In this document: piece by piece, positions 44,301 through 51,717 of the stretch
Layout of the letters: each line of letters starts with the position of its first letter
Position numbering within the stretch: the stretch's first letter is position 1
Assembly: GCF_014699055.1 (NCBI RefSeq)
Contig: NZ_JACXAC010000001.1
Location: 248,001-312,000, forward strand
Direction: 5' to 3'
Origin: Hymenobacter armeniacus
Lineage (GTDB): Bacteria > Bacteroidota > Bacteroidia > Cytophagales > Hymenobacteraceae
Length of the DNA stretch: 64,000 nucleotides
Notes under the pieces: model-generated
Databases searched by the model: none
The model's input: the letters and a program-made list of their open reading frames with translations, nothing else
Told to the model about the DNA's origin: nothing
Position numbers and translations under genes: made by a program

Positions 44301-44380
44301 GGCTTGGGTTTGGGGCGGCGCTGGGCCAGGGCCAGGCCCGGCAAGAGGGCCAACAGGCCGAAGAGGAAACGTTTTCTCAT
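41366..44380 (-). CDS. M1 metallopeptidase with C-terminal outer-membrane-barrel-like region
   Basis: 1004 residues with a signal peptide (MRKRFLFGLLALLPGLALAQ). Residues of about 40-600 form an M1 (gluzincin) peptidase: zinc motif H373-E-V-G-H377 in HEVGHNW, third ligand in WMDEGMNSYY, upstream substrate GSGMEYPMV in place of the usual GAMEN. Residues of about 645-1004 are different, about 360 residues of alternating strands with Gly/Asn/Arg turns (for example ITALTVQRFERYFKTEPSF), ending FVLNLNKLSPF plus a short tail. This looks like an outer-membrane barrel or surface beta domain. The enzyme may be a surface-anchored aminopeptidase. Fold of the tail is inferred by eye. Confidence 0.82.
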   Translation of the reverse strand: MRKRFLFGLLALLPGLALAQRRPKPKPAAPAKAAAVPYFQQEVTYSIDVKLDDRAHYLRGREELTYLNNSPQALSFIWFHLWPNAYRDNHTAFGQEQQRHGSRKFLFAKAQDRGFIDSLGFVVNGQAAKLEFDPQNPDIAKLVLPQALAPGASATIATPFRVKLPGSFSRLGHVGQSYQISQWYPKPAVLDRRGWHPIPYLSQGEFYSEYGSFDVSITLPSNYTVGATGVLQNPDEQARMAALAAASAQKKTADDFGKDVAFPASAPTTKTLRYKQDRVHDFAWFADKRFNVLRDSVQLPSGRVVSTWVLFTNRQAVKWIKGLQDVNDAVRNYSKWVGDYPYASATAVDGALSAGSGMEYPMVTVTEPEAIVHEVGHNWFYGILGSNERDFPWMDEGMNSYYQYRVEALTNPQAGMLAALQKAKPVANTFGLENLPGPALSLLPYQALATRGLAQPVHGPTSADYTQVNYAATVYEKTAVSMKYLAGYLGQEKFDAAMQLYYSRWQFKHPYPEDMQAVFEESTGQKLGWFFRDFLGTAQPYDADISALAVFNDVVKVLVRTDSSVPWAVPVSTVDAQNNVLETLWTPPFGNTDPNADEEVTSQLNFKRENVAAVVVDAGYLTPQLNRRNDRLKIESGPLDRSEPLRLRPLFSVERWDKATVNWLPVLGANTSDKLMLGAAFYNNPLAPKKLQYLLMPMYSFNRNELNGIGRIQLNALPQRGSRQFITALTVQRFERYFKTEPSFTFILPHRVGYVPQQQVQVAFTSVTDQDLSRTSSIVTGAYSVRHEDALQAWSANVELNHLLASATESNDKGAVLLRAEAAYQRFYTPKKRVQVRLFGGRFLQSAAQTDFVLGLSSSPDYRRQTAFLDRQQISHALTAQLHQTDNRDGAFKAFVPVASQKWLSSLNVQVDVPALPLAVFADLGATSEKQFVGGRATAQRLFYDAGVTLPFVRNIFEVYVPVAGSQFASGLPGSRQEFTDGIRFVLNLNKLSPFRLLDENLTR

Positions 44381-44545
44381 GCGAAACAGGAAGAGCCGGG
44401 AGTAGAGCCGCGCCCCGGGGCGAAGCTACGGCGCGCCGAAGAACAGCACGGCGAAAGGCGCCGCCGTAAGCGCCGGTTGTCCCCGGGAAATGGCATCGGT
44501 AAGCGGCAAACTTCCGTTCAACGGGGCTCACCAGCCTTTTGCTTC

Positions 44546-44968
44546 ATGCCCAGCGAAAACTCCCTGCAACGCTTTCTCGACGCCCAGCAGGCATCTTACC
44601 CGACGGCCCTGGCCGAAATCAACAGCGGCCGCAAGCGCACGCATTGGATGTGGTACATCTTTCCGCAGATTCAGGGCCTGGGCCTGAGCGAAACCGCCCG
44701 GTTCTACGCGCTGCGCGACCGGGCCGAAGCCGCGGCGTTTTTGCAGCATCCGGTGTTGGGCGCGCGCCTGCTGGAAATCAGCCAGGCGCTGCTTGACTTG
44801 TCGTCGAACGACCCTTACCGCATCCTCGGCAGCCCCGATGACATGAAGCTCAAATCCTCGATGACGCTGTTTGCAAGCCTGCAAGTCCACCCGGTTTTTC
44901 AGCGGGTGCTCGACAAGTTTTACGCCGGCGAGCCAGACAATAAAACGTTGCGTATCATTGGCTGGTAA
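44546..44968 (+). CDS. DUF1810 family protein
   Basis: 140 residues from ATG 44546. DUF1810 motifs are present: RFLDAQ, YPTALAEINSGRKRTHWMWYIFPQIQGLG, LHPVLGARLLEI and SPDDMKLKSSMTLFA. The family is small, cytoplasmic and of unknown function. A TTTTG sequence ends 4 bases before the start, in the same relation as other near-leaderless genes here, but without TA. It is 15 bases upstream of the membrane gene. Confidence 0.88.
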   Translation: MPSENSLQRFLDAQQASYPTALAEINSGRKRTHWMWYIFPQIQGLGLSETARFYALRDRAEAAAFLQHPVLGARLLEISQALLDLSSNDPYRILGSPDDMKLKSSMTLFASLQVHPVFQRVLDKFYAGEPDNKTLRIIGW

Positions 44969-44983
44969 CTTACTGACAGCCTG

Positions 44984-45271
44984 ATGGAGCAAAAGGATAA
45001 AAACTTGATAATTGATGGGGGAGCCGTGTGGTTTGGACTCGTAATTGGCTGGATTACGGCTGTGACCTTTTATTCCACGCATAGCCATACCAGCAAAGAG
45101 CTAGCTGCCATCGTGGCCGTCATTACAGGGGCCGCCATCTCTAAACTTTTTTCGAAAACCGACACACAATTCTCGATGTATTGTGTAGGGCTTGCGCTAG
45201 GCTTTATTATCCAAGTCGTGCTTATCGCGTGCTACGGTAAAATTTGGCCCGTACTGGCAACACAACAGTAG
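44984..45271 (+). CDS. Small hypothetical membrane protein
   Basis: 95 residues with three hydrophobic stretches (about 10-28, 38-58 and 66-88). The gene is AT-rich relative to both neighbours. Probably the second cistron after DUF1810. No family recognised; the composition suggests transfer. Confidence 0.5.
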   Translation: MEQKDKNLIIDGGAVWFGLVIGWITAVTFYSTHSHTSKELAAIVAVITGAAISKLFSKTDTQFSMYCVGLALGFIIQVVLIACYGKIWPVLATQQ

Positions 45272-45283
45272 CGCGGCTTCTTG

Positions 45284-45970
45284 CTACGCTTCCTCCTCGT
45301 GTGCCCGGCCCAGCAGCCGCACCGTGCCGTAGCCCACCAGCAAAAACAAGCCGAAAACCAGCGTCACACCCCAGGTGCCGGGAAAGGAGAAGGGGTGCAG
45401 AATGCGGTTCACAATGTCGTAAAACAGCGTGAGCGGGTTCGTGAGCACGTCCCAGGAGTTGAAGCGCAGGTAGCGGCCCAGGTAGATGCCAAAGCTGCTG
45501 AGCAGCAGCGCCAGCGTGGCAAACACCCAGCCCGTCCAGAAGCCCAGCCGCGCCTGCACCAGCCGCTGCATGTCCGACAGCGAAGCGTAGGCCAGCATCA
45601 GCCCGTTCCAGGCGCAGCTCAGGATGAGGGCCAGGTCGTACCAGAGCGGCACGCCGGGGCGGGCATCGAGGTGGAAAAGGTCGGTGAGGATGTAAGGGGC
45701 GTTGGGGAAAAACAGCAGCCAGGCCGCGCCCACCGGCACCAGCATGCGGGTGCGCAGCGGCGCCTGCGCAATGCCCAGCAAGGTGCTCAGGGCAAAAGGA
45801 ATGACGGCCAGAAACAGGTTCCAGACCAGAAACAAAAACGTGAGGTGCCCCGTCAGCAGCACCCGTCCCATTATCAGCAACATGCTGAGCGTGAGCGAAG
45901 CGCCCAGCACGAACATCAGCGTGAGGCGGGCGCGGGAAACGGGGAGGCTGGAGAGGGACAGTGCTTGCAT
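45284..45970 (-). CDS. DUF1361 membrane protein
   Basis: 228 residues from ATG 45970. Six or so membrane helices are visible. DUF1361 features include FLFLVWNLFLAVIPFALS, the conserved WLLFFPNAPYILTDLFHL, and LWYDLALILSCAWNGLMLAY. The family's role is unknown; it is found in many bacteria as a stand-alone inner-membrane protein. It lies downstream of the export operon but behind a probable terminator. Confidence 0.88.
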   Translation of the reverse strand: MQALSLSSLPVSRARLTLMFVLGASLTLSMLLIMGRVLLTGHLTFLFLVWNLFLAVIPFALSTLLGIAQAPLRTRMLVPVGAAWLLFFPNAPYILTDLFHLDARPGVPLWYDLALILSCAWNGLMLAYASLSDMQRLVQARLGFWTGWVFATLALLLSSFGIYLGRYLRFNSWDVLTNPLTLFYDIVNRILHPFSFPGTWGVTLVFGLFLLVGYGTVRLLGRAHEEEA

Positions 45971-46029
45971 AAGACTAATATACGGCGGGGCCAATCGGCA
46001 GGTCTGCCAGCGGCGGCAGGCACAACTCC

Positions 46030-46064
46030 AAACCGACCGGGCGTATTGCCCGGCCGGGCGGTTT
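46030..46064 (-). terminator. Probable terminator of the export operon
   Basis: On the minus strand AAAACCG...CCGGGC and GCCCGG...CGGTTT form a two-part stem with a short loop. The following U-rich run is weak. It lies after the TolC-family gene. Confidence 0.45.
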
Positions 46065-46102
46065 TCTGTGCGGCCTGCTTCCGCTGCTGCCCAAGGTCGC
46101 GT

Positions 46103-47569
46103 TTAGTCGCCACCGGCTGCATACCGCACCTGGGCCTGCGTCTGGGCGTATTTGGCTTGCAGCTCGGCCAGCTTCTGGCGGGCGGCCAGCAGGCTCGCCT
46201 CGCGGGAGTTGATGAAGAACACGGTGCTTTCGCCGCTCTCGAAGCGGATGAGCTCGCCGTCGCGCAAGCGTTGGTAGTTCACGGTGGCCTGCTGCTGCAG
46301 GCGCAGCTGCTCCAGCAGCGCCTGCCAGTCGTTGGCGGCAGTTTGCAAAGCGTTGGTTACCTGGCGCTGGTCGTTGCTGAGCTGGTAGCCGGCATCGCGC
46401 AGCTTGAGCTGCACCAGCTGGCGCTTAGCCCGCTCGGCCCGCAGCAAAATGGGTTGCGAGAAGCTGATGCCCAGCTTGTAGTTGTTGGTGGAATACGCGC
46501 CCGTGAACGGGCTGGGGGTGTTTTCCAGGGCAAAGGGCTGGCCGGGCAGCAGCAGGTTGTAGTCCACGCTGAGCTTGGGCAGCAGCTTGTTGAGCGCGAG
46601 GCGGTTTTCCAGGCCCAATTGCACCTGCTTGGCGCGGGTTTTGGCCAGGTCGGGGTGGCGCTGCAGGGCCTGCTCGGTGAGCTGGGCCAGCGAATCGGGC
46701 AGGAGCGGACGCCAGGCCGGCGCGGCCGGCAGGGGCTGCGGCTGCGCCGTGGGCGGCAGCTCGCGCGGGCGCCCCTCGGCGTCCCAGAGGTAGCTGGACG
46801 CCACCAAAGCGGCGTTTTGCCACTGCACGCGGGCGGCCACGCGCTGGGCCTGCCGGTTTTGCAGCTCCGTGAGGGCTTCCACCGAGTCGATGGCGGCCAG
46901 GTCGCCGGCCAGCACGCGCTGGCGCGTGGCGGCAAAGCGCGTGCCGGCCACCCGCTCGTTGGCCGAGAGCAGACGCAGGCGTTGCGTGGCCAGGGCCCAT
47001 TCCCAGTAGTCCTTGCTGGCGCTCAGGCGCAGCTTGTTCAGCACCGCCCGGCGCTCGGCCTCGGCCAGGCCGACGAGGGCCTGGGCCACGCGCACGGCCG
47101 TGCGCCGCTCGTCGATGAGCAGGCCCTGGCTCAGGGGCACGCTCAGGCCCACGTAGCTCAGGCCGCTGCTGGCAGTGTACTCCTGCGGGTTCACGTAGGG
47201 GCCCACGCCCCGGTCCCAGCCGGCTTTCACGTCCACGCCAAACCAGGTGGGAATGCGCAAGGCCGTTTCCCAGTCGTGGTAATAGTCTTTGCCTTTCAGC
47301 TCTTTGCCGTAGTACTTGCCCGTGAGCGCGGGGTCGAAGGCGCCGCGGGCCTGGCGAATTTCCTGCTGGGCGCGCTCCGGGTTCAGGTTGGCCTGCCGGG
47401 CCATCGGGTGAAACTGGTCGAGCAGCGCCAGAAACTCGGCGTGGCTGATGACCACGGAATCGGCCGGGGGCGTGGGTTGGGCCTGAGATGCCCAAGGCAG
47501 CAGCAGGAGCAGAGCGGCCAGCAGGCGCCAGCCACGCACCGCCCGCAAGCCCTTATTCCTCGTTTCCAT
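46103..47569 (-). CDS. TolC family outer-membrane factor
   Basis: 488 residues with a signal peptide (LRAVRGWRLLAALLLLLPWASQAQ). It has the long helical hairpin repeats of TolC: two similar halves, each with RQARGAFDPALTGKYYGKELK / QVQLGLENRLALNKLLPKLSVDYNLL-type beta-helix units. It forms the trimeric exit duct of tripartite or type I export systems. It overlaps the HlyD gene by 17 bases, so translation is coupled. Confidence 0.9.
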   Translation of the reverse strand: METRNKGLRAVRGWRLLAALLLLLPWASQAQPTPPADSVVISHAEFLALLDQFHPMARQANLNPERAQQEIRQARGAFDPALTGKYYGKELKGKDYYHDWETALRIPTWFGVDVKAGWDRGVGPYVNPQEYTASSGLSYVGLSVPLSQGLLIDERRTAVRVAQALVGLAEAERRAVLNKLRLSASKDYWEWALATQRLRLLSANERVAGTRFAATRQRVLAGDLAAIDSVEALTELQNRQAQRVAARVQWQNAALVASSYLWDAEGRPRELPPTAQPQPLPAAPAWRPLLPDSLAQLTEQALQRHPDLAKTRAKQVQLGLENRLALNKLLPKLSVDYNLLLPGQPFALENTPSPFTGAYSTNNYKLGISFSQPILLRAERAKRQLVQLKLRDAGYQLSNDQRQVTNALQTAANDWQALLEQLRLQQQATVNYQRLRDGELIRFESGESTVFFINSREASLLAARQKLAELQAKYAQTQAQVRYAAGGD

Positions 47570-48947
47570 AATCTGCACTTTTGGCCTTCTTCCCATCCTT
47601 GCTGTCTTTGCCGCCCGCGTAGGCCGGCTCGGCGCCCACGTAGTTGGGCGGGAAGCCGTTGATTTGGCGCCACAGCTCATACCACACCGGCACATCGTCG
47701 AGCAGGGCCCAGCCGTACACGCCCGAGCCCACGCGCAGCGGGGCGGGCCAGGGCTCCGTGCCGGGCTCGTGCGTCACCAGAATGCGGTACTGGCCATTGG
47801 AGTCAATGTTGTCAATCACTTGCACAATGCCGCCGAAGGTGCCGAAGCTGCTGCCCGGCCAGCCCGTGAACACCAGCGCCGGCCAGCCGTCGAACTGCAG
47901 GCGCACCCGCCGGCCCACCCGCAGCAGCGGAATGTCCATGGGCTTCACGTAGAGCTCGGCGGCCAGGCGCGGGTTGGCGGGCATCAGCGTCACCAGGTCT
48001 TCGCCTTCTTTCACAATCTCGCCCTGGCCCTCCTTCAGGGCCCGCACCACGTAGCCGGTTTGGGGCGCCGTGATGAAGTAATAGCCCGCCCGGATGCTCA
48101 GGTTGGCCAGCTCGTTGCGCATCTTGGCAATCTGGCCCTCGGTGTCGAACTGGTAGCCCGTGGCCGAGCGCCGGTCGCTCTCGCTCTTGGCAATTTTGTC
48201 GGCGTACTCGGCGTCCAGCGACTGCAGCTCGATGCGCGCGCTCACCGAGTCCTGGCGCGAGGCCCCCAGCTTGTTTTGCACGGCCTGCAGCTTGGCAGTG
48301 CTTTCCTGAAATTTCAGGCGACGCTGTTCCAGCTCGGTCAGGCTCTTCAGGCCTTGCTTGTAGAGCAGCTCCTGGCGCTCCAGCTGGCGCTGGGCAATGG
48401 CAAAATCGGCGCGGGCCGCCACCAGCTCGGCGCGGTCGGAGCGCACTTTCAGGTCGGCCTGGCGCACCTTGTTGCGGGCCTTGGCCAGGCTGGCTTGCAG
48501 GGCCAGACGCAGAGCGTCCTGCTGGTTGCCCAAGGCAGCGGTTTTGGCCGTGTTTTCGCGCAGGCCGGCGATTTTGGCTTCCAACTGCTCGCGGGTGCGG
48601 GCCAGCAGCTCGGGGTCGAAATACTTGTCTTTGATTTCGACGATTTCGGCCAGCGTGTCGCCTTTTTGCACCAGCTGGCCTTCCTGCACGCGCCAGGTTT
48701 TGATGCGGCCCCCGATGGTGCTGGGCACGGTTTGGGGGCGGTCCTGCGGGCGCAGCGTGGTCAGCTTGCCGGTGGAGCGGATGTTCTGCGTCCAGGGCAG
48801 AAACCCGCACAGCAGCACCAGCAACCCCAGGCCGCCGGCCCACCGGGCCAGCGTGCGGCCGGCCCGGGGCGTGCGCGCCCGCCGAAACGCCGTGAAGCGC
48901 CCCGCGTCGGGGTGGGTTTCGGAAGTGGGATGTTCAGCGAATGGCAT
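47553..48947 (-). CDS. HlyD-family periplasmic adaptor
   Basis: 464 residues. One N-terminal membrane helix (WAGGLGLLVLLCGFLPW, about residues 38-55) anchors it in the inner membrane. Lipoyl/barrel-sandwich halves flank a long coiled coil at about residues 115-275 (RTREQLEAKIAGLRENTAK..., KFQESTAKLQAVQNKLGASR). The late VMLTPANPRLAAEL-type strand and GWPGSSFGTFGG belong to the beta-barrel and membrane-proximal parts. It links the ABC protein to TolC. Confidence 0.9.
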   Translation of the reverse strand: MPFAEHPTSETHPDAGRFTAFRRARTPRAGRTLARWAGGLGLLVLLCGFLPWTQNIRSTGKLTTLRPQDRPQTVPSTIGGRIKTWRVQEGQLVQKGDTLAEIVEIKDKYFDPELLARTREQLEAKIAGLRENTAKTAALGNQQDALRLALQASLAKARNKVRQADLKVRSDRAELVAARADFAIAQRQLERQELLYKQGLKSLTELEQRRLKFQESTAKLQAVQNKLGASRQDSVSARIELQSLDAEYADKIAKSESDRRSATGYQFDTEGQIAKMRNELANLSIRAGYYFITAPQTGYVVRALKEGQGEIVKEGEDLVTLMPANPRLAAELYVKPMDIPLLRVGRRVRLQFDGWPALVFTGWPGSSFGTFGGIVQVIDNIDSNGQYRILVTHEPGTEPWPAPLRVGSGVYGWALLDDVPVWYELWRQINGFPPNYVGAEPAYAGGKDSKDGKKAKSADYGNEE

Positions 48948-49091
48948 GATTCAGAAAAATGGGAAGGCGGAAACGCCTGTCAGTTGTGGAAGGAGGTTTT
49001 TTTAGAAGTTAAAAGGGGGGAGGCAAAATTCAAAAGCCGGAATAGGTGTATGTTGGGCTTAAGCGTTTACCCCTCAGCTTTTAGCTGAAAC

Positions 49092-50822
49092 CTACGCGCT
49101 TAGCAGGGCGCGCATCTCGGGGGTTTGGCGCACCTCTTCCAGGGTGCCTTCGGCCACCAGGCGGCCTTCGTCCAGCACGGCCACGCGGGGCATGAGGGCC
49201 AGCAGCTCGGGCTGGGTGGTGCCCAGTATCACGGTCCAGGGCAGGCCGGGCGCCAGCAGGCGGCGCAGCACCCGCACCCGCTCGGCCAGCGAGGCGGCCG
49301 GCAGCAGGTGGTCGAGCAGGAGCAGGCGCGGGCGCCCCACCAGCGCGCGGGCCAGCAGCAGCTTCTGGGTGATGCCGGCCCCCAGCGGATGGCCCGGGCC
49401 CACCGGGGTTTGCAGGCCGCCGGGGCGGGCGTAGAGGTTGTCGCGCAGGCCCACCAGCTCCACGGCCCAGGCGGCGTCGGCGGCCGTGAGGTGGGGCTGG
49501 TTGAGGGTGATGTTTTCAAGCACCGTGCCCGAAAACAGGTGCTGGTGCGAGAGGTTGTCGCCCACGGCCGCGGCCAGCGCCTCGGGGCCGAGGTCGGCCA
49601 GGGGCAGGCCCGCGTACACTATCTGGCCGGAATACCCGTCGAGCAGGCCCGCCAGCAGCCGCAGCAAGGTGGTTTTGCCGGCGCCGTCGGCCCCGGCCAG
49701 GGCCAGGTGATTGTCTGGCCCCAGGGTCAGCGACACGTCGTCGAGGGTGGTGTGGGTGGCGTTGGGGTAGCTGTAGGAAAGGCCGCGCAGCTCCACCGCC
49801 AGGCCCGCGCCGGCCGCGCCCGCGGGCAGCAGCGCCGTGCCCGCCGGGGGCGTCACGGGTTCGAGGTCGAGCACGTGGCCGATTTTGTCGAGCGAGGTGA
49901 GGGCGTCGTACACCACGTCGAGCTTGAGCACCAGCTTTTCTACCGCCCCAATGGTGAGGATGATGACGATTTCGGCGGCCACGAACTGGCCGATGTTAAT
50001 CTGCTTTTCAATCAGCAGCCAGCACCCAATGCCCAGCAGCGACGCGGTGACCAGCGTTTTGAACACTACAAACCCCCACGACTGCGTGAGCAGCACCCGG
50101 AAGTGCGCCGCGCGGGCCCCGAGGTAGCCGTTCAGCAGGTCGTCGGTGCGGCCCAGGGCCAGGCCCTGGCGGGGCGGCAGCCGGAAGCTGCTCACGGTGC
50201 GGGCCACGTCTTCGAGCCAGGCCACCACGCGGTATTTGTACTGGCTTTCGGCAATGCTGGTGCTCAGGCCTTTGGGGCCGGTGAGGGCTATCAGGCCGTA
50301 CAGCACCAGCACCAGCGTGAGGCCAAAGGCGATGAAGATGGGGTGGTAGAACGAGAGCAGCAGCAGGCCAAACAATATCTGGAGGGCGGCGGCCGAGAAC
50401 TCAATCAGCAGCGTGGCCAGGCCTTTCTGCAGCGTGGGCACGTCGAGCAGGCGGTTCATGAGCTCGGGCAGGTACTCGCCTTCCAGGGCCTCGGCGCGCA
50501 CCTTGGGCAGGCGCACGGCAAAGTCGAGGGCCACGCGCGCCATCAGGCGCTGCTGCATGTACTCCACCAGCGTCACTTGCATGATTTGCAGGCCGCCCAC
50601 CAGCAGCGTGCCCAGCACAATGAGCCCGATGAGCACCACCAGCGAGGTGCTCACGGCCCCGCTGCTCACGAAGCCAATCACCGATTGCACCCCCAGCGGC
50701 AGGCTCAGGCTGATGACCCCGGCCAGCGCCGCGTACACGTAGAGGTAGACAATGTCGGTGCGCTCGGCCGCGAAGAGGCGGAACAGGCGCTGCATTGGGG
50801 TGAGGGAATGAGAAGAAGCCAT
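49092..50822 (-). CDS. ABC exporter (TMD-NBD) with degenerate ATPase motifs
   Basis: 576 residues; six-helix exporter domain to about residue 310, then an NBD. No N-terminal peptidase domain. Walker A is intact (GADGAGKTT, K383). Three other motifs are altered. The signature reads LGAGI at 480-484 rather than LSGGQ. Walker B ends in D504-H505 in LLLLDHLL, so the catalytic Glu is His. The H-loop position reads ILGTTQP without His. It may bind ATP but hydrolyse poorly, or use another mechanism. In the operon TetR-ABC-HlyD-TolC it should form the inner-membrane part of a type I-like exporter. Confidence 0.88.
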   Translation of the reverse strand: MASSHSLTPMQRLFRLFAAERTDIVYLYVYAALAGVISLSLPLGVQSVIGFVSSGAVSTSLVVLIGLIVLGTLLVGGLQIMQVTLVEYMQQRLMARVALDFAVRLPKVRAEALEGEYLPELMNRLLDVPTLQKGLATLLIEFSAAALQILFGLLLLSFYHPIFIAFGLTLVLVLYGLIALTGPKGLSTSIAESQYKYRVVAWLEDVARTVSSFRLPPRQGLALGRTDDLLNGYLGARAAHFRVLLTQSWGFVVFKTLVTASLLGIGCWLLIEKQINIGQFVAAEIVIILTIGAVEKLVLKLDVVYDALTSLDKIGHVLDLEPVTPPAGTALLPAGAAGAGLAVELRGLSYSYPNATHTTLDDVSLTLGPDNHLALAGADGAGKTTLLRLLAGLLDGYSGQIVYAGLPLADLGPEALAAAVGDNLSHQHLFSGTVLENITLNQPHLTAADAAWAVELVGLRDNLYARPGGLQTPVGPGHPLGAGITQKLLLARALVGRPRLLLLDHLLPAASLAERVRVLRRLLAPGLPWTVILGTTQPELLALMPRVAVLDEGRLVAEGTLEEVRQTPEMRALLSA

Positions 50823-50846
50823 AGCAGTGCGTTAATATCGAATAAG

Positions 50847-51503
50847 TTAAGCCAGCGCCGCAAAGGCCAGCTGGGTCAGAAAAGCCGGCACCTGGTCGGC
50901 GCCGTCGCTAAGCGAGGGCAGGTGCTGGGCAAAAAAGTGCTGCTTGCGCGCCGATTCCAGCAGCGTGCTCACCAGGGCGTGCGGGTGGGCGTAGCGCGCG
51001 TTCACGGCCTGCACCAGGGCCACCAGCTCGGCCACCAGCTGCTTGTATTCCTGAAACAGCCCGGCCCGGTTGTCGGCGTCCACTTCCTTGGTGAGATAGG
51101 CCTTGCTGGCCTCGGCCACCACCACGCGGTAGAGGGCGGCCTCGTCGAAATCGGGCGTGGCGGGGTCGTCCACGCTGGCTTCGCACACGGCCGCCAGTGC
51201 TAGGCGCAGGCGCTGCTGCGGGTCGGTCACGTTGTGCAGGGCCACCCGCACCCGGAAGCGCAGCCAGGCCCAGTGCCAGCTCACGAGGTAGGTGAGCAGG
51301 CGATGCTTGTTTTCGAAGTAGCGGTAGAGCGAGGCCTCGGTCGAGCCCATGGCCGCGGCCAGCTTCTTAAAAGTGAAGGCCTCAAAGCCGATGTCGTCGA
51401 GCAGGCGCACGCTCTCAGCCAGCAGGCGGCGGCCCAAATCGGTGGCCTGCGGGTCGCGCAGGTACAGGTGCTGGTTGAGGTCGGGGCGAAGGGTGGGAAG
51501 CAT
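50847..51503 (-). CDS. TetR/AcrR regulator of the export operon
   Basis: 218 residues. The N-terminal HTH fits TetR (LGRRLLAESVRLLDDIGFEAFTFKKLAAAMGSTEASLYRYFENKHRLLTYLV). The rest is helical with a VVVAEASKAYLTKEVD segment and no clear ligand. The gene is first in the operon, 24 bases before the ABC gene, so it probably controls its own export system, possibly in response to a compound that the pump handles. Confidence 0.88.
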   Translation of the reverse strand: MLPTLRPDLNQHLYLRDPQATDLGRRLLAESVRLLDDIGFEAFTFKKLAAAMGSTEASLYRYFENKHRLLTYLVSWHWAWLRFRVRVALHNVTDPQQRLRLALAAVCEASVDDPATPDFDEAALYRVVVAEASKAYLTKEVDADNRAGLFQEYKQLVAELVALVQAVNARYAHPHALVSTLLESARKQHFFAQHLPSLSDGADQVPAFLTQLAFAALA

Positions 51504-51717
51504 TGGAAACAGCGTTTGTACTGCAAAATTCCGGCGCCCGGACAGCCGATGAAAGCAATACTATCATTTTTAATAGCGATTTAATCCTAGTTTAAGAGGG
51601 GTTTAATCTCGGCGGTAGCCAGCGGGGCGGGAGCGGGGCGGGGCACCGCCGCGCCGGGGTATTTATGGCTAATTTTGCCCGGCTTTCCGTAGTAGCGGAA
51701 GTCTGTTTTTTGCTTCC

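Noticed and set aside
45281..47662. Open frame across DUF1361 and the TolC gene on the plus strand
   Set aside because: It has no start context or domain and crosses the real genes' boundaries in shadow; composition is an artefact of high GC.
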